Positions 44,250-53,118 of a stretch of 64,000 bases of DNA are shown one piece after another. The position numbers and the translations under genes were made by a program. The DNA is from Jeotgalibacillus marinus. GTDB taxonomy: Bacteria > Bacillota > Bacilli > Bacillales > Jeotgalibacillaceae. Within the stretch, counting starts at the first letter, position 1; each line of letters opens with the position of its first letter. The DNA lies in the NCBI RefSeq assembly GCF_040801915.1, contig NZ_JBFMIA010000006.1:62001-126000 (forward strand). The letters run 5' to 3'. The notes under the pieces were generated by a model. That model saw only the letters and a program-made list of their open reading frames with translations. It was not told the DNA's origin and ran no database searches.

Positions 44250-45647
44250 ATGAAAGAAAAAATATATCTTTATCATACAAATGATCTTCATAGTCACTTT
44301 GAGAATTGGTCGAGGATTCGAGATTACATACTGTCACGCAAACGACATCACCAGAAAAAAGGTGAACCCGTGTTCGTCTTTGATATTGGTGATCATGCCG
44401 ATCGATCACATCCGCTAACTGAAGGATCAAAAGGAAGAGAAAATGTTCGTTTGCTTAATGAAGTCGGATATGATGCAGTTACCATTGGCAACAATGAAGG
44501 CATTACATTTCCTTATGAAGACCTCAATCATTTATATGATGAAGCTGAGTTTGAAGTCGTGGTAGCGAACCTTTTTACTAAAGAGGGTAGTAGACCTGAT
44601 TGGGTAATCCCGACGTTGATTAAGAAAACTACAAAAGGAACGAAGATTGGGATTGTTGGTGTAACCGCAGAATATGGGGCGCTTTATGATCGGCTTGGTT
44701 GGCATGTGACATCAGCAAAGGATGAGTTAAAGGCACAAGTTCGTGTGTTAAAAGAACAGGCGGATATCATCCTATTTCTTTCCCATTTAGGTATTCGTGA
44801 AGATGAGTGGGTGGCAGAAGAATGTCCAGATATTGATGTTATTATGGGTGGACACACACACCACGTGCTGGAATTGGGTAAAATTCATAACAAATCTCTA
44901 CTTGCAGCTGCAGGAAAATATGGCATGTATATAGGAAAGATTGAACTTGAATTTGATCATGAAACGAAGCGCATAACGGATAAAACAGCTTCACTTGTTA
45001 ATACGGAATCTTTGCCTCCTTCTTCAAACGAAATGCGAGAAATTATGCAGTGGCATGAAGAAGGAAAAAAGCTTTTATCGGGTGTTGTGACTAATCTCGA
45101 TCAGTCTCTCGATCATCATCCATTGGCCCCAACGCATTTAGCTAAAATGTTAAGTTCTGCGATCGTTGAATGGTGTGGGGCCGATTGTGGAATGATTACG
45201 GGCGGACTTTTATTGGATGAGCTACCTGCAGGTCCAGTAACAGTCTATGATCTACATCGTATATTACCGCACCCAATAAACCCTTGTGCTGTAGAACTGT
45301 CAGGAAGTGAGCTAAAAGAAGTTCTTAGACAATCTCAAAATCAAGAGTGGCCAACAACTGTGGTCAAAGGGCTAGGTTTCAGAGGAACAATTCTAGGAAC
45401 GTTTGTGTATGAAGGGATTGAAAGCAGAGCTAACCAATTTTTTGTAAATGATGAACCAGTTGAAACGGATAAAACATACACAGTAGCGACGGTTGATATG
45501 TTTACGTTCGGTTTCTTTTTCCCGGCAATGCAACGAGCAAAAAAACAGTATTTTATGCCTGAGTTCCTACGTGATATTTTAAAAGAAAAAATCAAGCGGT
45601 TAGAACCAGATTTTTCTAAAAATTCCATTCAATCTACCGATAAATAA
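44250..45647 (+). CDS. yunD: 5'-nucleotidase-like metallophosphoesterase YunD
   Basis: A 465-residue cytosolic member of the UshA/5'-nucleotidase family. Metal-binding motifs are HTNDLHSHFENW near the start, DIGDHADRS, TIGNNE, and GGHTHHVLELG; the C-terminal 5'-nucleotidase domain follows. No signal peptide is present, unlike secreted homologues. The ATG at 44250 has AAGGTGGAG upstream. It ends the yunFED group and is followed by a terminator at 45700. Confidence 0.9.
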   Translation: MKEKIYLYHTNDLHSHFENWSRIRDYILSRKRHHQKKGEPVFVFDIGDHADRSHPLTEGSKGRENVRLLNEVGYDAVTIGNNEGITFPYEDLNHLYDEAEFEVVVANLFTKEGSRPDWVIPTLIKKTTKGTKIGIVGVTAEYGALYDRLGWHVTSAKDELKAQVRVLKEQADIILFLSHLGIREDEWVAEECPDIDVIMGGHTHHVLELGKIHNKSLLAAAGKYGMYIGKIELEFDHETKRITDKTASLVNTESLPPSSNEMREIMQWHEEGKKLLSGVVTNLDQSLDHHPLAPTHLAKMLSSAIVEWCGADCGMITGGLLLDELPAGPVTVYDLHRILPHPINPCAVELSGSELKEVLRQSQNQEWPTTVVKGLGFRGTILGTFVYEGIESRANQFFVNDEPVETDKTYTVATVDMFTFGFFFPAMQRAKKQYFMPEFLRDILKEKIKRLEPDFSKNSIQSTDK

Positions 45648-45699
45648 TTTATAGAGAAGATGTACTTTAAGATGAAGAAGGACAATGAATAGAATAACA

Positions 45700-45739
45700 A
45701 ACCTCTTTCATCCATTATGTGGACGTTAGAGGTTTTTTT
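45700..45739 (+). terminator. Terminator after yunD
   Basis: AACCTCT pairs with AGAGGTT around a 21-base loop, followed by TTTTT. Confidence 0.7.
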
Positions 45740-45868
45740 GTGCATCAATTTTTATTAGATGAACTACGGACAATTTTCCTGCAACTTGGTGCTGACATTC
45801 CTAATTTTGTTGTGAAACGGCAATGACCAAAGCGTCTGTATCCGTAATGGATATGGGCGTTTCCCTTT
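45740..45868 (+). other. Short coding-like remnant followed by a second terminator
   Basis: A 28-codon frame from GTG at 45740 to TGA at 45826 reads protein-like (HQFLLDELRTIFLQLGADIP) but has no ribosome binding site. A stem with several G-U pairs (45829-45862) and a TTTT tract follows. This looks like the end of a deleted gene that kept its terminator. Confidence 0.35.
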
Positions 45869-45936
45869 TAATAATTTAACACAAAAACAAAAAACAAAAC
45901 ATAAAATGAAATAAAATATAAAATGGGGTGAAGTCG

Positions 45937-46194
45937 TTGAGTAAATGTAAAGAATGTAAAGGGCTTTGTTTTCTTGGAATATTTATTACTTTAGGGGCCA
46001 TAGCTATAAGCATAGCAATTAGTGTAAAAGCACTTATTGATGGAATTGCCTTTGCTCCTGACTTTGAGGAAACATTTATAGAAATATATTTAGTATTTGG
46101 ATTACTGTTCTTTGTTCTAATATTGATTATCGCGGTAATCATTTTAGTGATCTGTCTAGTTAAAAAATCCAAACATCATTGTGATTGTGATTAA
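45937..46194 (+). CDS. Small two-span membrane protein with Cys-rich ends, hypothetical
   Basis: An 85-residue protein with two hydrophobic helices (about residues 10-32 and 48-72). Cysteines cluster at the N-terminus (MSKCKECKGLC) and at the C-terminus (KHHCDCD), a pattern that could bind metal. The best start is a TTG at 45937 with GGGGTG six bases upstream; a GTG at 45928 lies within that site. Family not recognised. It has no obvious operon partner. Confidence 0.5.
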   Translation: MSKCKECKGLCFLGIFITLGAIAISIAISVKALIDGIAFAPDFEETFIEIYLVFGLLFFVLILIIAVIILVICLVKKSKHHCDCD

Positions 46195-46446
46195 GGGTAC
46201 ACAATTGTGTGTGTAACTCTCTAGACCAACAGGCTACACGCATAAGTGAGTGGTAGAAAAAAGTTAATGAGAAATAACCCATCCTGCTGTGGCTTGAACT
46301 GTAACCCGAATAATGGACACTTTTAAAAAAGTCCTACAAGAGCTGGGAACGCGTCATTATAGAGCCATGAACTAAGTTTAATTGCTGTGCTTGATGTTGT
46401 TATTATCAAGACATGATGTTAGTCGATCTTTAGAATACAGGAAAAT

Positions 46447-46491
46447 CGCCCAATTCTTCGCATACACTAAAGCGAAGGAGGGCGTTTTTTT
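46447..46491 (+). promoter_or_regulatory. Terminator-like hairpin containing the yunB ribosome binding site
   Basis: CGCCC and CTTCGC (46447-46461) pair with GCGAAG and GGGCG (46472-46484); seven T residues follow, then the ATG of yunB. The Shine-Dalgarno sequence AAGGAGGG is in the right arm, so folding would both hide it and favour termination. Confidence 0.6.
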
Positions 46492-47247
46492 ATGAAATGG
46501 AAACCGAAGCGTACACTAGGGCCCTTGCCAATGCGTTATGTTTGGCTATTCTCCTCCATTCTTTTTATCGGTTTTACTGTTCTAGGGTTGTGGTTAATTA
46601 ATACGGGAATCAAGCCCTCGCTCATGCTTTATGCAGAATCACAAACGAAAAAAATTGCGGCTCTCGTGATCAGCAGGGCGGTAAGTAGTGAAATTGCAAA
46701 CGAAATGGGTATAAATGATATTGTCGAAAATGTATCACCGGATTCTTCAGATATCACGTTTAATGCAGAGATTATGAACCGATTGCAAACAGAAACGACT
46801 CAACTTGTCCAAGCACAATTGAAAGCAATTGAACGGGGAGATACAAGTATTTTGGATTCATTGACTCCTGAACTGGATATTGAACTGGATACTGGAGGTT
46901 TAGGTGATACCGAGGGCATCGTTTATACGGTGCCGCTTGGTCAGGCGACGAATAATGCTTTGCTTGGAAACCTTGGACCGCAAATTCCGATCCGATTTCA
47001 TGCAATAGGAAGCGTGACCTCCCAAATCATTCCGAAAATGACTGATTTTGGTATTAATAATGTATTTGTGGAAGTGAGCATTCGTTTAAGCGTAAATGTG
47101 CAGATTATTGTACCGTTTGCAACACAATTAACAACAATCGAACAAGATATTCCGGTTGCTATGGGTATATTTAGAGGTGAGGTTCCAGACTTTTATAATG
47201 TTGGGGAAGGCATGACACCAGCGATACCTTTACCTCCTTCTAATTAA
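46492..47247 (+). CDS. yunB: Sporulation protein YunB
   Basis: A 251-residue protein with a single N-terminal membrane anchor (about residues 15-38) and an outside domain resembling B. subtilis YunB (IKPSLMLYAESQTKKIAALVI, then the region ending QDIPVAMGIFRG). YunB is made in the mother cell under sigma-E and is needed for full sporulation. The start codon directly follows a T run of a hairpin that includes its ribosome binding site. The lysine riboswitch promoter starts 4 bases after its stop. Confidence 0.9.
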   Translation: MKWKPKRTLGPLPMRYVWLFSSILFIGFTVLGLWLINTGIKPSLMLYAESQTKKIAALVISRAVSSEIANEMGINDIVENVSPDSSDITFNAEIMNRLQTETTQLVQAQLKAIERGDTSILDSLTPELDIELDTGGLGDTEGIVYTVPLGQATNNALLGNLGPQIPIRFHAIGSVTSQIIPKMTDFGINNVFVEVSIRLSVNVQIIVPFATQLTTIEQDIPVAMGIFRGEVPDFYNVGEGMTPAIPLPPSN

Positions 47248-47250
47248 CAC

Positions 47251-47279
47251 TTGTCAAGAAAAGATTTGGATGATAATAT
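47251..47279 (+). promoter_or_regulatory. Promoter of the lysine riboswitch transcript
   Basis: TTGTCA (47251-47256), a 17-base spacer, and TAATAT (47274-47279), about 30 bases before the aptamer. Confidence 0.6.
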
Positions 47280-47311
47280 AGGTATGTAAAAAGAATAAAC
47301 CACATCATACC

Positions 47312-47492
47312 GATGGGGTAGAGGAGCGGTTTTCAAGAGTATACTGTGTGAGGATGACAACAACGATCACAGTTGAAAGGGAAAACTGCCGAAATGATAT
47401 TATCTGTCAAGGTTGTATCATTGGGGTTATCTTAAAGAAGGATAACACTCTCATTGCATAACTTGTTTATGTTATGAGGAGCTACAGATCGT
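47312..47492 (+). promoter_or_regulatory. Lysine riboswitch (L-box)
   Basis: L-box core elements appear in order: GGTAGAGGAGCGG, CAAGAGTA, GAAAGGGAAAACTGCCGAAA, and TTGGGG, closing with GAGGAGCTAC. Paired regions can be traced: ACTGTG with CACAGT, GTTATC with GATAAC, and GCATAAC with GTTATG. A perfect-length terminator follows at 47519. Bound lysine should cause termination ahead of the carrier gene. Confidence 0.87.
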
Positions 47493-47518
47493 GATGGAGC
47501 ATACATTACTGTAAATAT

Positions 47519-47557
47519 AAGGGTAATGGTAGAGTCCTCTATCATTGCCCTTTTTTG
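47519..47557 (+). terminator. Riboswitch terminator ahead of lysW
   Basis: A 16-bp stem (AAGGGTAATGGTAGAG with CTCTATCATTGCCCTT, two G-U pairs, TC loop) followed by a T run, 54 bases before the start codon. Confidence 0.88.
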
Positions 47558-47610
47558 CGTTTTTTTCACGTCTTGCGCGCCTCCATACCCTATCAAAAAA
47601 GGAGGATATT

Positions 47611-49236
47611 ATGGAAGGAACTTGGTTATCATTATTACCACCGATTATTGCCATCTTTATGGTGTTAATCACAAGAAGAGTACTCCTATCATTAGGAGCA
47701 GGGATTGTCACAGCGGCATTGCTTTTAACGGACTTTGCTGTGGTAAATACGTTAAAAACGTTATGGTTGTCATTTAGCGGTTTATTCTGGTCATATGGAT
47801 CAGATGGAGCTGCAGGAGAATTAAATGTTTGGAATATCTTTATCATGCTATTTTTGCTTATCTTAGGTGTAATTACTGCATTTATTAACGTCTCAGGTGG
47901 AGCAAGAGCATTTGGTGAATGGGCGATGAAACGTGTGAAAACACGTGCTGGAGCCCAAGTGATGACGGCTTGCTTAGGTGTTATTATTTTTATTGATGAT
48001 TATTTTAACAGTCTAGTAGTTGGACAAGTTGCAAGACCGGTTACTGACCGACACAAGGTATCTCGTGCAAAACTATCTTATTTACTTGATTCAACAGCTG
48101 CACCAGTGTGTGTAATATCTCCCGTATCAAGCTGGGGAGCTTACATCATCACTATTATCGCTGCAATATTAGCTGATCATGCGATTACTGAATACACAGC
48201 GTTCTCTGCATTTATGCAAATGGTGCCGATGAATCTTTATGTTTGGGCGGCACTTGGTGTTGTCTTTATCGTCGCTTTTCGCGGTGTTGATTTTGGTCAA
48301 ATGCGTAAGCATGAGGACAGAGCGATTGAAACAGGTAAATTATATGATGAAACAAAAGAAATTCCAGGTGAGTTGAAAACCGATTTGCCAACAAGTAAGC
48401 ATGGAACAGTTGGTGATTTGATTTGGCCAATCGTGGCGTTACTTATCGGAACCGTTGCAGCGATGCTTTGGACAGGCAGTCAGCTATACACAGAAGAGAC
48501 TGGTCAATCAGCATCACTGCTAGATATGTTTGCCTATACTGACGTGGCGACATCATTGGTTTACGGTGGAATGGTTGGACTTGTAGTGACAATTGGCTTT
48601 TTCATTCGCCAGGTCAAGCGCTCAAGCAATATTGGTGGAGCAGAGTTTTTCCTTGCATTAAAAGAAGGAATCAAATCCATGTTGCCGGCTATTTACATTT
48701 TATCCTTTGCATGGATGATTGTTGGATTGATTGGAGATATAAAAACAGATGAATACTTAGCAGGCATTGTGGAAGCTTCAAATCTCTCTGTTGCATGGCT
48801 TCCAGTTATCTTGTTTGTTGTCGCAGGAGTGATGGCCTTTTCGACGGGTACATCATGGGGATCATTTGCGATCTTACTTCCGATTGCTGGCTCGGTAATG
48901 GCAGCAACTGATATTTCATTACTATTACCAGCAATGGCCGCTGTTCTTGCAGGATCGGTATTTGGAGATCATTGTTCACCGATGTCAGATACAACGATAC
49001 TTTCCTCAACTGGAGCGGGAAGTAATCACATTGATCACGTTGTAACACAAATTCCTTACGCAGTTACAAGTGCAATTATTGCTGCTGCTGGTTATGTACT
49101 TCTAGGATTCACAGGAAACACATGGTTGGCGCTTGGCTTGGTTGCTATCTTGTTAGTTGTATTTGCTATTGTTATGGGAAGAAACCCAGATAAGGCAAGA
49201 GTTGTTTCGGCTGACGAAGCACTAGCAAACAAATAA
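47611..49236 (+). CDS. lysW: NhaC-family carrier, probable lysine transporter (LysW type)
   Basis: Membrane protein of 541 residues with about 11-12 spans, of the NhaC Na+/H+ antiporter superfamily. Family features include VIIFIDDYFNSLVVGQVARP, STAAPVCVISPVSSWGAYI and GSVFGDHCSPMSDTTILSS. Most databases would call it a Na+/H+ antiporter. The lysine riboswitch just upstream argues that lysine is the substrate: comparative work on L-box regulation proposed LysW, an NhaC-like protein, as a lysine transporter. The ATG at 47611 has AAAAAAGGAGGATATT upstream; the open frame from 47545 runs through the terminator and is not used. Confidence 0.8.
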   Translation: MEGTWLSLLPPIIAIFMVLITRRVLLSLGAGIVTAALLLTDFAVVNTLKTLWLSFSGLFWSYGSDGAAGELNVWNIFIMLFLLILGVITAFINVSGGARAFGEWAMKRVKTRAGAQVMTACLGVIIFIDDYFNSLVVGQVARPVTDRHKVSRAKLSYLLDSTAAPVCVISPVSSWGAYIITIIAAILADHAITEYTAFSAFMQMVPMNLYVWAALGVVFIVAFRGVDFGQMRKHEDRAIETGKLYDETKEIPGELKTDLPTSKHGTVGDLIWPIVALLIGTVAAMLWTGSQLYTEETGQSASLLDMFAYTDVATSLVYGGMVGLVVTIGFFIRQVKRSSNIGGAEFFLALKEGIKSMLPAIYILSFAWMIVGLIGDIKTDEYLAGIVEASNLSVAWLPVILFVVAGVMAFSTGTSWGSFAILLPIAGSVMAATDISLLLPAMAAVLAGSVFGDHCSPMSDTTILSSTGAGSNHIDHVVTQIPYAVTSAIIAAAGYVLLGFTGNTWLALGLVAILLVVFAIVMGRNPDKARVVSADEALANK

Positions 49237-49245
49237 TCTTTTATC

Positions 49246-49280
49246 AAAAAGAGTTACCTGCTAAGGGTGACTCTTTTTGT
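49246..49280 (+). terminator. Terminator after lysW
   Basis: AAAAAGAGTTACC pairs with GGGTGACTCTTTTT around a short loop. Confidence 0.85.
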
Positions 49281-49369
49281 GTTTAGAAAATCTTAAATTA
49301 ATATAAATATGGAAGTATTTAGTTTATTTTTTGATAATTCGACATAATTAAATTTTTTTCGAAATTATC

Positions 49370-49398
49370 TTTAATATTTAGGTATTAAGTGCTATAAT
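49370..49398 (+). promoter_or_regulatory. Promoter of the NSS transporter gene
   Basis: TTTAAT (49370-49375), a 17-base spacer and a perfect TATAAT (49393-49398) preceded by TGC (extended -10). No riboswitch is seen between it and the gene. Confidence 0.6.
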
Positions 49399-49474
49399 TA
49401 TTTCAGATTACACAAAATAATCAGAAAATAACGAACTTCCAGTAATGTTTGGAAGAAAAACAAGGAGGAGAAAG

Positions 49475-51007
49475 ATGGATCGTCAACAATGGGGAACTCG
49501 CGCTGGCTTTATTTTGGCAGCAGTCGGTTCAGCGGTAGGTCTAGGAAACATCTGGCGCTTTCCGTACGTTGCTTATGAAAATGGTGGTGGAGCATTCTTA
49601 ATCCCGTACTTATTCGCTCTTTTAACAGCAGGAATTCCAATCCTTATAATGGAATTTACCATGGGACATAAGTATCGAGGATCAGCACCATTAACATTTT
49701 TCCGCTTGGGCGGTAAAAAATCAGAGTGGATCGGCTGGTGGGGGTTAAGTGTAGCATTTATTATTTCCACTTATTACGCAGTTATCATTGCTTGGTCAAT
49801 GAGATATACCATTTTTTCATTCAATCAAGCGTGGGGAGAGGACCCTGAAGCATTTTTATTTAGTGAATTTTTGAAGTTAGATGTTGCACCTGGTGAAACA
49901 GGTGGAATGGTATGGGGGATATTAATTCCGCTAATCATAGTGTGGGGGCTCGCACTAGGAATTTTGTTTAAAGGTGTTAAAAAAGGAATTGAAATGGCCA
50001 ATCGAATTTTCATTCCAACACTTGTTGTCTTATTTTTAATTATTGTTGTACGTGCTGTGACGTTACCTGGAGCAGCAACAGGTTTAAATGCTTTCTTCGA
50101 ACCGAATTTTGATCTTATCACGGATCCAACGATTTGGGTCGCTGCATATGGTCATATTTTCTTTAGTTTATCAATTGCCTTTGCAATTATGATTACATAT
50201 TCAAGTTATTTATCAAAAAAATCGGATATTACAAACAATGCCTTCATTACAGGTTTTGCTAACTCTGGATTTGAGTTGCTTGCGGGTATTGGGGTGTTTG
50301 CCGCATTAGGTTTCATGGCGACTCAAATGAATGTTCCGGTTGCTGATGTTGCTGATGCTGGAGTGGGACTTGCCTTTGCAGTATTCCCACAAATTATTAA
50401 CCAGTTTCCAGGAATGAACGGATTGTTCGGCGTATTATTCTTCTTGTCACTTACTCTTGCTGGTCTAAGTTCTCTAATATCGATTACAGAAACATATGTG
50501 GCAGGGATATCTGAAAAATTCGGAACTTCTCGGTCGAAAGCTGTAGTCTTTGGTGGAGGATTGGCTGCTATTATTTCGACTCTTTTTGCAACACAAGGCG
50601 GATTGTTCTTCCTAGACGCTGTAGATTACTTCATTAACCAATTTGGTGTTGCTGCATTGGGATTAGTTGAAGTTATTATGGTCATTTGGATCTTAAGAAA
50701 AGCAGACGGATTACGTTCACACGCAAACCTTACATCTGACATTAAATTGGGTGGTTGGTGGAAGTTCTGTCTAGTATTTATTACACCAATCGTACTTGGT
50801 TACATGATGTTTGGTTTGTTGAAACAAAACATCCTTCAAGAGTTTGCTACTGACACGGGGAACTATGAAGGGTACACGACAACGTTCGTATTATTTGGAG
50901 GGGTAGCTGTTGCAGGCGCTGCATTAATCCTAGGGATTCTCTTATCGCTTACTAAATGGAATAAAAAACACGCTAGTTTCAATGAAGAAGATAAAAAGGT
51001 GGGATAA
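49475..51007 (+). CDS. Neurotransmitter:sodium symporter (NSS) family transporter
   Basis: Na+-coupled amino acid importer of 510 residues with about 12 spans (LeuT fold). The Na+/substrate motif AVGSAVGLGNIWRFPYVAYENGGGAF in the first helix is canonical (shown only in part: GSAVGLGNIWRFPY). It is followed at once by a 35-residue MetS-like partner. That pairing is known from the methionine/alanine importer MetPS of Corynebacterium, so methionine or alanine are likely substrates. The ATG at 49475 has AAGGAGGAGAAAG upstream. The next gene starts 2 bases after the stop. Confidence 0.9.
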   Translation: MDRQQWGTRAGFILAAVGSAVGLGNIWRFPYVAYENGGGAFLIPYLFALLTAGIPILIMEFTMGHKYRGSAPLTFFRLGGKKSEWIGWWGLSVAFIISTYYAVIIAWSMRYTIFSFNQAWGEDPEAFLFSEFLKLDVAPGETGGMVWGILIPLIIVWGLALGILFKGVKKGIEMANRIFIPTLVVLFLIIVVRAVTLPGAATGLNAFFEPNFDLITDPTIWVAAYGHIFFSLSIAFAIMITYSSYLSKKSDITNNAFITGFANSGFELLAGIGVFAALGFMATQMNVPVADVADAGVGLAFAVFPQIINQFPGMNGLFGVLFFLSLTLAGLSSLISITETYVAGISEKFGTSRSKAVVFGGGLAAIISTLFATQGGLFFLDAVDYFINQFGVAALGLVEVIMVIWILRKADGLRSHANLTSDIKLGGWWKFCLVFITPIVLGYMMFGLLKQNILQEFATDTGNYEGYTTTFVLFGGVAVAGAALILGILLSLTKWNKKHASFNEEDKKVG

Positions 51008-51008
51008 T

Positions 51009-51116
51009 ATGTCAATGGGTGCGATTGTTATGATGATTGTAGGGATCGGCTTACTTTGGGGCGGACTTACTGCAAGTATTGTAAACGCTGTAAGAAAATC
51101 AAGAAAAACCGCATAA
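51009..51116 (+). CDS. MetS-like small subunit of the NSS transporter
   Basis: A 35-residue peptide with one membrane helix (GAIVMMIVGIGLLWGGLTAS) and a basic tail ending RKSRKTA. This is the standard layout of the methionine/alanine importer small subunit MetS, which is required for activity of MetP. It starts 2 bases after the transporter stop, with AAGGTGGG upstream inside the transporter's last codons. Tiny genes like this are easily missed in annotation. Confidence 0.9.
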   Translation: MSMGAIVMMIVGIGLLWGGLTASIVNAVRKSRKTA

Positions 51117-51126
51117 TAAAACGTTT

Positions 51127-51155
51127 AAAGAGTCTGCCTCGGCGGGCTCTTTTTA
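51127..51155 (+). terminator. Terminator after the NSS/MetS pair
   Basis: AAAGAGTCTGCC pairs with GGCGGGCTCTTT, followed by TT; one mismatch in the stem. Confidence 0.8.
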
Positions 51156-51335
51156 CTTTTATCTACGCCATTAATCATGATAGGAGCTTATTGTAAGCAA
51201 TCTTGTTTTCAACATAGCACTGTGATAAGGTGGAATTATATAATACATAAATGAAAGTCTGTTATTTTTGTATTGCTCTTGTTAACTTCGAACGGAGTTC
51301 TTATCATAAATACGTATAAGGTGGGAGAGAGTAAA

Positions 51336-52256
51336 ATGAGTACAACGACGAAAGACGGCTATTTGAGAAAGCCAGAGTGGTTGAAAATTAAGCTGAACAC
51401 GAACGAGAACTACACAGGATTAAAGAAAATGATGCGGGAAAAAAATCTTCACACGGTATGTGAAGAAGCGAAATGTCCGAATATTCATGAATGTTGGGGG
51501 ATAAGAAGAACGGCAACATTTATGATTTTAGGTGACGTCTGTACACGTGCATGTCGTTTTTGTGCAATCAAAACAGGTCTGCCAACAGAACTTGATTTAG
51601 CGGAGCCAGAACGAGTGGCTGATTCTGTTCAATTGATGAACTTGAAGCATGCTGTGATCACAGCTGTTGCGCGAGATGATTTAAAAGACGGAGGAGCAGA
51701 GGTATTTGCTGAAACGGTCCGCGCAATTAAAAGGAAAAATCCTTTTACAACTGTTGAAGTTTTACCATCTGATATGGGTGGTATTTATGAAAATATCCAA
51801 ACGTTAATGGCTGCTCGCCCTGATATTCTTAATCATAATATCGAAACGGTCGAGCGCTTAACACCAAGAGTTCGAGCACGTGCAAAATATCACCGATCAC
51901 TCGAGCTTCTTCAGCGATCTAAAGAGCTTCAACCTGACATCCCGACAAAATCTAGTCTGATGATTGGTCTTGGGGAAACGAAAGAAGAAATTATACAAAC
52001 AATGGATGATCTGCGTGCACATGATGTAGATATTATGACGATTGGACAGTATTTGCAGCCATCGAAAAAGCATCTTCCAGTTCTCAAATATTACACACCT
52101 CAAGAATTTGGTGAACTACGTGAGATCGCAATGACAAAAGGATTCAAGCATTGTGAAGCAGGACCTCTTGTGCGTTCATCGTATCATGCTGATGAGCAAG
52201 TAAACGCTGCATCTAAACAGCGCCAAGCTCAAGGTGAAAAACAACAGCAAGCATAA
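51336..52256 (+). CDS. lipA: Lipoyl synthase
   Basis: Radical-SAM enzyme of 306 residues that inserts two sulfur atoms into octanoyl groups on GcvH and the E2 subunits. The auxiliary cluster motif is CEEAKCPNIHECW and the radical-SAM motif CTRACRFCAIKTG. The C-terminal SSYHADEQV is conserved. The ATG at 51336 follows GTGGGAGAGAG; an open frame from 51273 lacks a ribosome binding site. The GcvH substrate is encoded at 29431-29814. Confidence 0.97.
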   Translation: MSTTTKDGYLRKPEWLKIKLNTNENYTGLKKMMREKNLHTVCEEAKCPNIHECWGIRRTATFMILGDVCTRACRFCAIKTGLPTELDLAEPERVADSVQLMNLKHAVITAVARDDLKDGGAEVFAETVRAIKRKNPFTTVEVLPSDMGGIYENIQTLMAARPDILNHNIETVERLTPRVRARAKYHRSLELLQRSKELQPDIPTKSSLMIGLGETKEEIIQTMDDLRAHDVDIMTIGQYLQPSKKHLPVLKYYTPQEFGELREIAMTKGFKHCEAGPLVRSSYHADEQVNAASKQRQAQGEKQQQA

Positions 52257-52313
52257 AGAACATCTAGCCAAGGAAACATAGGGCGTCTTTTATAATGTTT
52301 CCTTAATTAGGAT

Positions 52314-52348
52314 AAAAAAACAGCAGATTATGCATCTGCTGTTTTTTT
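52314..52348. terminator. Bidirectional terminator between lipA and yutC
   Basis: ACAGCAGA and TCTGCTGT form a perfect stem flanked by A7 and T7 runs. It overlaps the last codons of yutC. Confidence 0.88.
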
Positions 52349-53005
52349 GCGTCCAATATCCATTGCAGCTGGTGCTAAATCGATTTCGTTCTCTTTCATT
52401 ATCGTGTTTGAAATTTCTTCATCCTTCGTTTCACCATTCTCATTTTCCCCGTCACCCACTGGATATCCTTGTGGAGAACTTTCTTTCATCATTTCAATCG
52501 TGGCACTGATAGCTGTTTCCATATCCTTTTTGGATAAATGAGTTTGCGCTAGGTTTTCCACATTTACCCGAAGAGATGGGTCATCTGTCACATAGACGTG
52601 AAACCATCTTGGGATAACGGAAAGAGCATTACGTTTGATTTGATCAGCCGTCTCATTGCGATCTATATCGGCGTCTTCAGCGATCTGATATGAGATGAGT
52701 ACCTCTTCATCAGTCACGACGGTCGTGACGCTTTCCACTCCTTGGACAGCAGAGCCAAAACGGCTGATAGCATCGGCTGTAACTTGGCGATCGAGCTTAT
52801 ATTCTTTTCCATTCATTTCACCACGATGGTCATCTGGATTGGTGGCCAAACTTGCGTATCCAAAATCATTCTCTGTTGTGTTATTCTCCATTGTTTCTCC
52901 AGTGGAAGAATTTTCATCCTCGCTTTGAACAGTTGGTAAATTGGGTGCTGAACAAGCACTGAGTACGAGAGATCCCATCAATAAAAATGCACCATACCTT
53001 TTCAT
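52328..53005 (-). CDS. yutC: YhcN/YlaJ-family sporulation lipoprotein (YutC)
   Basis: A 225-residue lipoprotein with a signal peptide and lipobox LSAC (lipid-bearing Cys18), then an acidic low-complexity linker. The globular part (KLDRQVTADAISRFGSAVQG, VTTVVTDEEVLISYQI) matches the YhcN/YlaJ family found in the forespore or spore membrane. The C-terminus is again acidic. GGGAGG precedes the start. It is convergent with lipA and shares the terminator at 52314. Confidence 0.88.
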   Translation of the reverse strand: MKRYGAFLLMGSLVLSACSAPNLPTVQSEDENSSTGETMENNTTENDFGYASLATNPDDHRGEMNGKEYKLDRQVTADAISRFGSAVQGVESVTTVVTDEEVLISYQIAEDADIDRNETADQIKRNALSVIPRWFHVYVTDDPSLRVNVENLAQTHLSKKDMETAISATIEMMKESSPQGYPVGDGENENGETKDEEISNTIMKENEIDLAPAAMDIGRKKTADA

Positions 53006-53118
53006 TATTTTCGCCTCCCTGTGCTTAGAATCTCCAAGTAAAGAGTGGATTTTCGTAGTAAATGCTGGTTTTTGCGGTATAATGATGTCAAGGGATTGAA
53101 AAAAGGGTGGTGTCTTTT

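Noticed and set aside
47300..47560. Possible Na+ or Li+ riboswitch ahead of an apparent antiporter
   Set aside because: The conserved blocks follow the lysine L-box order instead, including GGTAGAGG, AAGAGTA and GCCGAAA elements.
47526..47777. 83-residue plus-strand frame at the start of lysW
   Set aside because: It begins inside the riboswitch terminator and runs out of frame through the carrier gene.
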